From NCBI GenBank assembly GCA_018830485.1, contig JAHJRQ010000008.1:62001-126000 (forward strand): a stretch of DNA of 64,000 nucleotides. Direction: 5' to 3'. Position 1 is the first letter of the stretch. Each line of letters starts with the position of its first letter. Source of the stretch: Pseudomonadota bacterium. GTDB taxonomy: Bacteria; Desulfobacterota; Desulfobulbia; Desulfobulbales; Desulfurivibrionaceae. A program made the position numbers and the translations under genes. This document shows, piece by piece, positions 57,731 through 64,000 of the stretch. The notes under the pieces are model-generated. The model was given only the letters and a program-made list of their open reading frames with translations, was not told the DNA's origin and made no database searches.

Positions 57731-58471
57731 CTACACCTGCAGGTCAACAATAACGGGCAAATGATCGCTGGCGACCTTTGAGACGCGGAGACGGCAGCGC
57801 TTGCCGCCCAGCACGGTGATAGGCCCGCGGCAAAACACCTTATCCAGGCCGGTGGAGGGAGAAAAGGAGGGGTAGGTCAGAATGGCATTCTGATAGCCGA
57901 CGCCATGATTGGTTGCGCAGACAAAACCCAGCGCCTCGGTAAAGAGCGGCGCGAGCCGGGTCCACCAGTCGTTGAAATCACCGGCCACCACGCAGGGAGC
58001 CTCGACGGTGAGGCCGGTGAACTCCGGAGTCCGCACCAGCCGCCCCACCTGCTGAGGCCGCTCCTTGAACGAAAGCCCCAGATGCAGATTGAACACCGGC
58101 AACAGCGGGAAGGCTGCTTGGGAGGGCAATTCCAGCTCGGTGAACAGGCAGCCCCGGGCCTTGCGGCCATTGAGGGTCAGATCAATATTGCGCTCACGGG
58201 CGATGGGATAGCGGCTCAGGGTGGCGTTGCCGTACATCCCCTTGCGCAGTTGGACATTGAGCCCCACCGCGGAGTAGGGATAATTGCAGCTCTCGGCCAG
58301 TTCCCGGGCCAGATTCAATTCCCGCGAGCGGGGAACTCCCACGTCCACCTCCTGAAGCAAAACGATGTCGGCATCGTAATGGTCCAGGACCGCGGCGATG
58401 CGCTCCGGGCGAAACCGCCGGTCAACCCCGATGGCCCGGTGGATATTGTAGGACAGAATCCGCAGATTCAT
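57731..58471 (-). CDS. Endonuclease/exonuclease/phosphatase family protein
   Basis: LRILSYNIHRAIGVDRRF; LLQEVDVG; VVAGDFNDW; SDHLPVIVDL. Confidence 0.92.
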   Translation of the reverse strand: MNLRILSYNIHRAIGVDRRFRPERIAAVLDHYDADIVLLQEVDVGVPRSRELNLARELAESCNYPYSAVGLNVQLRKGMYGNATLSRYPIARERNIDLTLNGRKARGCLFTELELPSQAAFPLLPVFNLHLGLSFKERPQQVGRLVRTPEFTGLTVEAPCVVAGDFNDWWTRLAPLFTEALGFVCATNHGVGYQNAILTYPSFSPSTGLDKVFCRGPITVLGGKRCRLRVSKVASDHLPVIVDLQV

Positions 58472-58535
58472 GGTTGATGCTCCAGCCCTGATTCAACAGG
58501 ATACGTGCGTTCACGAAGTTATGGGAAACCAACTG

Positions 58536-60131
58536 CTAACTTACTAAAAAACAGTAGGGGTCGCGCTGGGTGAAGACATCGAGGCCGAAGCCGTGGCTCA
58601 CGGCGAGGCATCCTCCGCAGGCGGGCCGCAGGCGGCAGTCCCGGCAGGCCTGGCACCCGGCCCGGTACTTTCGGGCCGCAGGCGCATCATAGATCTCCGC
58701 CAGGGATTGGCGGAAGATGTTGCCGATGAGCGAGGGAAATTTCCGGCAGGCATGCACTTCGCCGTCGGGCAGCAAGGAAACGAAATTAAAGGCCGCGCCG
58801 CAGCCGAATCCGGCGCATCCTCCCAGCAGGGGCTCCCCTTTTTCCGCACGGAGCAGATTGAAAAGATTATCCTTGAGGCCCATGTCCGGGTTCTTTTGGG
58901 CCGCGGCCGCATAACGCTCCAGAAATCCACGGTACTCGGCAACCGGAACAGACTCCAGCAGGGAGCCCTCGCCGACCATGGCCAGCCGGTTAAAAACAAA
59001 CAGATCGACCCTGTCGCGGAGCAGCTCGGCCAGGGGGAGAACCTGCGCCATATTGCCCCGGGTCAGGGTGAGCATCACCATGGAATAGATATCCAGCTCG
59101 CGCAACAGCTCAAGAAACTTGAGAACCCTGGCAAAATAGCCCTTGCCCCGGATGAAGTCGTTATGCTCGGCCAAGCCCTCAAGGCTTACCTGGTAGAAGA
59201 CCGGTTTCCGGATGGCCAGCAGGGACAGGAGATGCTCTTTTGTGGTGGCGTTGCCCAGGATGGCCACGCCAAAGCCCCGATCCACCGCCGCCTGATAGAG
59301 TTCGAGAAAATGGGGATAGAGCAAGGGATTGCCGCCGGAAAAGCTCACCTGCCCCCGCACGTGGCGGCTTTGGCAGAAGGCCAGCAGATCATCGAGCACC
59401 GCAAGGCCGCTGGCCAGGGGCAAGGGAGCGCGGTCGCTCCGGTCGTAGCAATGCTTGCAATGCAGATCGCAGACCTGGGTGATGTGCCATTGCAGGGTGA
59501 AAACCTCGGCGCTCAGAAAACGGGGCTCCACCTCCTCGGTGATGGGGAAGCTCTCCGCATCCCTGCGGATGCGCGAGGGGGGGGCAAGCAGAATCCCCTT
59601 GTCCGTTGCCCGCTCAAGCGTTGCCAGAACGGTCCCGACCGGCAATTCCCCAAGCGTTGCGGCCTGACGCGGCTCAATCCCTTCGGCAACCAGCTTCAGG
59701 GCCAGCAGATCCTCTTGCGCGGCCGCCTGCGCCAGGGATGTTCCCGTTGCCGGATCGAGCCAGACCAGAATCATCTCCGGATGCGGGACGGGCTGCCCCC
59801 CATCCTCCCCCCCGAGCAGGGCGGGCAAACCGCTAAAGGAGGAATGAAGCAGTTGCAGCGAAGGATTTATCGTGCGCTGCTCCACTTCGGCGGGCAGGGA
59901 GGCGGCTTCCTGGCCCGCGCGGTACAGGGCCAGCTCCAGACGGGCCAGGTCCGCGAGATATGCAGGAGCATCCGGGAATGGCGCCGCAGGATCGGCAAGC
60001 AGTCCGGCCAGTTCGGCAGGGTTTTCGGCAGGACTCAGGAAAGCGATGAATTCCTGCCACTGCCGGTCGGCCACCATCCTCCGGCAGGCGGGAAAGAGTG
60101 CGGCATGGTTAGAGGCTATGGTGTTGGACAT
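58536..60131 (-). CDS. sbtM: Radical SAM/SPASM peptide maturase, SbtM-like (thio(seleno)oxazole modification)
   Basis: CDLHCKHCYDRSD radical SAM motif; SPASM Cys cluster CQACRDCRLRPACGGC; long N-terminal extension; selenopeptide candidate in the window. Confidence 0.75.
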   Translation of the reverse strand: MSNTIASNHAALFPACRRMVADRQWQEFIAFLSPAENPAELAGLLADPAAPFPDAPAYLADLARLELALYRAGQEAASLPAEVEQRTINPSLQLLHSSFSGLPALLGGEDGGQPVPHPEMILVWLDPATGTSLAQAAAQEDLLALKLVAEGIEPRQAATLGELPVGTVLATLERATDKGILLAPPSRIRRDAESFPITEEVEPRFLSAEVFTLQWHITQVCDLHCKHCYDRSDRAPLPLASGLAVLDDLLAFCQSRHVRGQVSFSGGNPLLYPHFLELYQAAVDRGFGVAILGNATTKEHLLSLLAIRKPVFYQVSLEGLAEHNDFIRGKGYFARVLKFLELLRELDIYSMVMLTLTRGNMAQVLPLAELLRDRVDLFVFNRLAMVGEGSLLESVPVAEYRGFLERYAAAAQKNPDMGLKDNLFNLLRAEKGEPLLGGCAGFGCGAAFNFVSLLPDGEVHACRKFPSLIGNIFRQSLAEIYDAPAARKYRAGCQACRDCRLRPACGGCLAVSHGFGLDVFTQRDPYCFLVS

Positions 60132-60279
60132 GATACCCTTCCGTGGTAATGGGAAACCCTGTTTTTCGGGATCAGTGTACCACAAGCCGGGGAAAAACCA
60201 ACCTCCTCCCTGTTTGGCGGGAAAAACAGATTGACAGGAGCAGAGGCACTGTGCCACTATGAACGCAGAACGAAACGCT

Positions 60280-60362
60280 GTCTTGGAAAAAGGCAAACCC
60301 GGAGTAATCCGGGGACGCAAAGCCAACGGGTCCGCCGATGCGGATGGCCGGGTTGCCGATAG
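60280..60362 (+). ncRNA. GEMM-I riboswitch (c-di-GMP-I/cGAMP class)
   Basis: GGCAAACCCGGAGUAAUCCGGGGACGCAAAGCCAACGGGUCC...GGAUGGCCGGGUUGCCGAU matches GEMM conserved blocks. Confidence 0.9.
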
Positions 60363-60381
60363 GGAAAATGGATTGCTCACA

Positions 60382-60412
60382 CCCATCTCCGGCAACAGAG
60401 GTGGGTTTTTTT
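60382..60412 (+). terminator. Riboswitch expression-platform terminator
   Basis: CCCATCTC-cggcaaca-GAGGTGGG-TTTTTTT. Confidence 0.85.
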
Positions 60413-60470
60413 ATGCCCTCTCAGATGTAACGCACAAAAAAACAGGTTGGGGGGGGGACCTTCAACCCTG

Positions 60471-60500
60471 GGTGATTCGCTCCGGAGCGGGCGAATCACC
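60471..60500. repeat. Perfect hairpin GGTGATTCGC-tccggagcgg-GCGAATCACC
   Basis: 10-bp perfect arms downstream of the riboswitch terminator. Confidence 0.8.
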
Positions 60501-60581
60501 TTATGGCCACGCGCGCACTGCCCAAAACACCGTATCTACCCTGATTCTCTGCCTTGCTACAAAACGCGTGGCTCCTCCCTG

Positions 60582-60619
60582 GGAGAGAGCCCGGCACCCG
60601 CCGGGCTCTCTCCGTTTTT
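60582..60619 (+). terminator. Strong plus-strand rho-independent terminator
   Basis: 13-bp perfect stem GGAGAGAGCCCGG/CCGGGCTCTCTCC followed by gttttt. Confidence 0.85.
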
Positions 60620-60621
60620 CC

Positions 60622-61464
60622 TCAGTACCCGCCCCGCAGCCGCCCCTGCAATCGATCGATGAGCGCCACATCCGGCACAAATGCCCTCTCCGGCGGAATC
60701 GGCAGGTCCAACCGGTGGCTTTCGGCAAAAGGGGTTCCCGCCAGTTTCAGGTTATAGGCCTTCACCAGCAGCGACTCGAGATTCACCGTATCTTCCACAT
60801 TATAGGCAAGCAGGGTTTCCAGCGCCCGTCGTTCCTTGGTCCGGCAATATTCCCGCCAGAGCACCACGGCGAAATACCCATCCACCCCGGCAAGCTCGCC
60901 GCGATCAAGACCCATCTGCCTCTCGCATCCCTTCAAACCGCCGACAAATCCCAGCCCCTGCAGCAAGGGCCGCAGATCGATGTGGGCCTGGTCCAGCCGA
61001 AAGCCGAAATGTTTCTCTATCATGGGGACATCAAAGGCTTTGCCGTTATAGGTGACCAGCAGTTGATACCGGCCGATGTCCTCGGCAAAATCGGCGAGAT
61101 TTTCCCCTTGCACATAGGTGAACACTTTTTCCCCATCGTAGAGGCTGATGGTGGTGATTGCGTGCGCAGTGAAACCCAAACCCGTGGTTTCGATGTCGAG
61201 ATAGGCTACGAAATCACGGTAATGCGGAAAAATCCGCCACCTCTGCGCCGCGGGCAGCTGACGGAGAAACTCCCGGGCTGTCGACTGTCCGGCCTGGGCA
61301 CGGCTGCGAGCCAGATGATCGTTGATAAACCGTATTTTCTGACCGGTGAGAAATTCAGGGTATGGTTCCCGAAAATCGTCCCAGGTGGTGATCCCGGCCT
61401 GCCAGAGTTTGCGCTCCGTAGTCTCGCCGATCCCGGGAATATGGACAAACGTGTTAAACAGCAT
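60622..61464 (-). CDS. Ribonuclease H-like exonuclease (YprB/RNase_H_2 family)
   Basis: AYLDIETTGLGFTAHAITTISLYDG; VTYNGKAFDVPMIEKHF. Confidence 0.88.
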   Translation of the reverse strand: MLFNTFVHIPGIGETTERKLWQAGITTWDDFREPYPEFLTGQKIRFINDHLARSRAQAGQSTAREFLRQLPAAQRWRIFPHYRDFVAYLDIETTGLGFTAHAITTISLYDGEKVFTYVQGENLADFAEDIGRYQLLVTYNGKAFDVPMIEKHFGFRLDQAHIDLRPLLQGLGFVGGLKGCERQMGLDRGELAGVDGYFAVVLWREYCRTKERRALETLLAYNVEDTVNLESLLVKAYNLKLAGTPFAESHRLDLPIPPERAFVPDVALIDRLQGRLRGGY

Positions 61465-62209
61465 CTGTCACCTGACCTGTGCGACCCACTGAGGCGAGAT
61501 AGAGCGTTGACTCCTCCTGACCGTCCACGCCGAGCAGAGCGTTCACCTCTTCATCAAAAAAAGCAGCGACCGGACACCCGCCCATGCCGAGAAAACCCGC
61601 GGCCAGCAGGAGATTCTGGCAGATGTGTCCGGCGTCGAGCAGAATGTAGCGCATGCCCCGATGCCCGTATTTCGCCATGTTCCGCCGAAAGATTGCAGTC
61701 CAGATGAAATTGACCGGGGCCAGGGCCATAAAACTTTGCCCCAGACAGGCCTCTGCCAGCGGCTGCCCAGGCAGCACGGCGGAAAGACGTTCCAGCCGGA
61801 AGCCCTGCACATCGAAATGGTAGATGCCGGGATCAATCCCCTCCACGCGCTGCATGGCAAGATAGGTTTCCATGGGGTAGAGTGCCCCGGCAGATGGCGC
61901 GGTGCGGAAAAAATACGGACCGGCCCGGCCGGTGATCCCCTGGCTCGCCCAGAGCAGCAAGGCAAGATCGGCAAGGGCCATGGGCTCATCGACAAAGCTC
62001 CGCAACGAGCGACGATGCTGGAGGATCGACAGGAAATCCATCCCCTGCGCATGCCAGTTCCTCGGCAACTCGACGACCTCGGCTCCGGGGTAGGTCTTCC
62101 ATCTTTCCGGCCTCTGAATCGCCGGAGACGATTGCCCTCCCCCCTGCTCCCTGCTGACCTTTGTCTCCTGCAGATACCTGTGCCCCAAGGATTCTTTCAA
62201 TTCCGGCAT
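61454..62209 (-). CDS. SagB/ThcOx-type nitroreductase-family dehydrogenase
   Basis: RRSLRSFVDEPMALADLALLLWASQGITG...RTAPSAGALYPMETYLAM...LLDAGHICQNLLLAAGFLGMGGCPVAAF. Confidence 0.9.
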   Translation of the reverse strand: MPELKESLGHRYLQETKVSREQGGGQSSPAIQRPERWKTYPGAEVVELPRNWHAQGMDFLSILQHRRSLRSFVDEPMALADLALLLWASQGITGRAGPYFFRTAPSAGALYPMETYLAMQRVEGIDPGIYHFDVQGFRLERLSAVLPGQPLAEACLGQSFMALAPVNFIWTAIFRRNMAKYGHRGMRYILLDAGHICQNLLLAAGFLGMGGCPVAAFFDEEVNALLGVDGQEESTLYLASVGRTGQVTDAV

Positions 62210-62410
62210 ATCTTTCTCCTCCATACGGCATTGCGGACAACCGGGCAAAAACCCTTGCCCGGCCCTTCAATCGCCGGTACACTTGCTATGTATCGTTGAC
62301 TTGCCGTCGGGCGTCGCCATCTTCCCGACAAAACCCGAAGAAAAACAAGAGGGGCGAAACTCCGCTCCATACTGCATGAGCTGCCGCCAATCGGCACAGG
62401 GGGACCCCTC

Positions 62411-62821
62411 ATGGAAAGCTGGCTGGCTCCGGCCTGTGTTTCCCTGATCATTTACGGCCTCTGGGGATTTTTCCCAAAACTCGCCGTAACCTACATAAAC
62501 CCGGTCAGCGCCCTGATTTACCAGGTGGCGGGCGCAATGCTGGTCGGAATTGCCACTCTTTTCTGGGTAGGCTTCCAGCCGGAAACCCACCCGAAGGGCA
62601 TCCTCTTTGCCGTGCTCACCGGAGTGTCCGGGGTGCTCGGCACCCTGTTCTTCTTTGCCGCGGCCAGTCGGGGAAAAATTTCGGTGGTGGTGAGCATGAC
62701 CGCCTTGTACCCTATCATCACCATCCTGCTTGCCGCAGCTTTTCTGCGCGAACCCGTTACCGCCAAACAAATTCTGGGCATGCTCTGCGCAGTGGCGGCG
62801 ATTGTGCTGCTAACCGGATGA
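62411..62821 (+). CDS. EamA/DMT-superfamily half-size transporter
   Basis: About 4-5 TM, 137 aa; GVSGVLGTLFFFAAASRGKISVVVSMTALYPIITILLAAAFLREPVT. Confidence 0.85.
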   Translation: MESWLAPACVSLIIYGLWGFFPKLAVTYINPVSALIYQVAGAMLVGIATLFWVGFQPETHPKGILFAVLTGVSGVLGTLFFFAAASRGKISVVVSMTALYPIITILLAAAFLREPVTAKQILGMLCAVAAIVLLTG

Positions 62822-62892
62822 GTGCGCGGGTTTGAACAAAAGGCGGAGGAAAGTAACCGCCCCGAGTTTTCTCCGGCGGCCCGATCAGCCGA

Positions 62893-64000
62893 TCAATCCT
62901 TCTCCCAGAGAACAACCCGGTTGCGGCCCTGCTTTTTTGCCCGATACAGGGCCTGGTCTGCCCGGCTGATCAACCGCTCCTTATCGGTGCCGTGATCGGG
63001 ATACACGGCAAGCCCCAGAGACAAGGTAATCCGCACCGGACCGCTTTCGCTGTGCAGCACCATCTTTTCGATCTCCTGCCTGATCCGCTCGGCCATCTGG
63101 AGACCTCCCCGTTCGCCCGAACCTTCCAGAACGAGAGCGAATTCCTCCCCGCCGTACCGGGCGGCCAGGTCCACGCTGCGCACCGCCTTGCGCAGGATGG
63201 CGGCGACCTCCTTGAGAACCTTGTCGCCAAAGGGGTGGCCATGGGTATCATTGATCTTCTTGAAGTGGTCGATATCGCAGAGCAGCAGGCTCAAGGCCCC
63301 TGACCGTCGCTCTTCCCGGCCCAGCATCATATCGAACCCATGCTGAAAGGTGCGATGGTTGATCAGACCGGTGAGCCCGTCGATGGTGGCCAGCCGGTTG
63401 ATCTCTTCATGGGCGTGGCCCAGACCGACCTTGACCGCCACCTGGGCTGCGATCAGCTCCAGGATCTCCTGCCGGGGCTTGGTGAAGACCTCCGCTGCCT
63501 TCACCGCCACGGTGAGCGCTCCGGTGGCCTCCCCCTTCTCTTTTTGCAGGGGCAGGACCAGCAGCGAATTGTAGCCGGTGAGCAGATGATCGTGGCCGAA
63601 CACCTGGGTCGGCCCGTGGCACTGGGCCTTGGCCGGCAGCGGCCGGTTGATTTTGAGCACCTGGCCCACCAGCCCCTCTTCCCTGGAAAATTCACGGCCC
63701 ATGAGCTGCTCGGCCCCTTCCCCCTCGGCCAGGGCCACGCAATGCCCGTTGCCGCAAACCAGGCTGATGGAGATAAAATCAGCGCCCACCAGGGTCCGCA
63801 CCGCTTTGATGGTTGCGCCCAGAACCTGCTCCAACCCCAAGGCCCCGTTCAGCTCCCGCATGGCGAGACAGACCCGCTGGATGGCGCTGCGCTCATGGGC
63901 CATGGCCTGAAACTGCCGTGAGGTGGCCACGTCCAGGGCGAGCTTCCGGGCGGCCAGGGTCATGATGTTTTTTTCTTTCTCGGACCAGGGTTCCTGGCCG
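62893..64000 (-). CDS. GAF-GGDEF diguanylate cyclase, 5' end beyond window
   Basis: DIDHFKKINDTHGHPFGDKVL; RYGGEEFALVL; GAF domain reads open to the window edge. Confidence 0.92.
   Translation of the reverse strand, partial: GQEPWSEKEKNIMTLAARKLALDVATSRQFQAMAHERSAIQRVCLAMRELNGALGLEQVLGATIKAVRTLVGADFISISLVCGNGHCVALAEGEGAEQLMGREFSREEGLVGQVLKINRPLPAKAQCHGPTQVFGHDHLLTGYNSLLVLPLQKEKGEATGALTVAVKAAEVFTKPRQEILELIAAQVAVKVGLGHAHEEINRLATIDGLTGLINHRTFQHGFDMMLGREERRSGALSLLLCDIDHFKKINDTHGHPFGDKVLKEVAAILRKAVRSVDLAARYGGEEFALVLEGSGERGGLQMAERIRQEIEKMVLHSESGPVRITLSLGLAVYPDHGTDKERLISRADQALYRAKKQGRNRVVLWEKD

Noticed and set aside
60259-61707. 482-aa plus-strand ORF
   Set aside because: Covers the GEMM riboswitch and is antisense to the exonuclease gene; not coding.

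Overview
This 64-kb, high-GC window is mostly chromosomal and looks like a Desulfobulbales-type deltaproteobacterium (inference from gene content: tetraheme cytochrome c3, GEMM riboswitch, many two-component proteins, selenoprotein biology). Ordinary content includes an ECF-sigma/DUF3619/DUF3106 cluster, hrpB, eda, a bactofilin/M23 pair, htpX, truA, msrAB, SulP and MFS transporters, a tripartite heavy-metal RND efflux operon, a U32 peptidase, a rhomboid protease, and a long minus-strand sensory operon that interleaves three stand-alone ABC-type substrate-binding proteins with histidine kinases and response regulators. The most interesting signal is a 92-codon gene on the minus strand (47699..47977) that the ORF track misses because it has two in-frame UGA codons. 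Read as selenocysteine they give METKELKKFLAGFGIASLLTGAGLAAPPAANGAGGSGUGGSKGSAVSTEEKAKAGAEKGAAETKGTPEEEAAKAKKKKEEEKSKSGKSGUGG*. Each UGA is followed by a hairpin whose apical loop begins 20 nt downstream; the second has a GGU loop like E. coli fdhF. The peptide matches my memory of the SbtA selenopeptide (thio(seleno)oxazole RiPP precursor) family, and a probable SbtM radical SAM maturase lies at 58536..60131, followed nearby by a SagB-type dehydrogenase. Other highlights: an orphan GEMM-I riboswitch with no evident ORF downstream but two terminators and a 10-bp hairpin; an integron-cassette remnant (attC-like sites around a Phd/ParE module) in an accessory island at about 23.9-28.3 kb; three copies of a mazF-tail repeat with stuttered ends; and a diverged duplication of an RNA methyltransferase 3' end at the island border.
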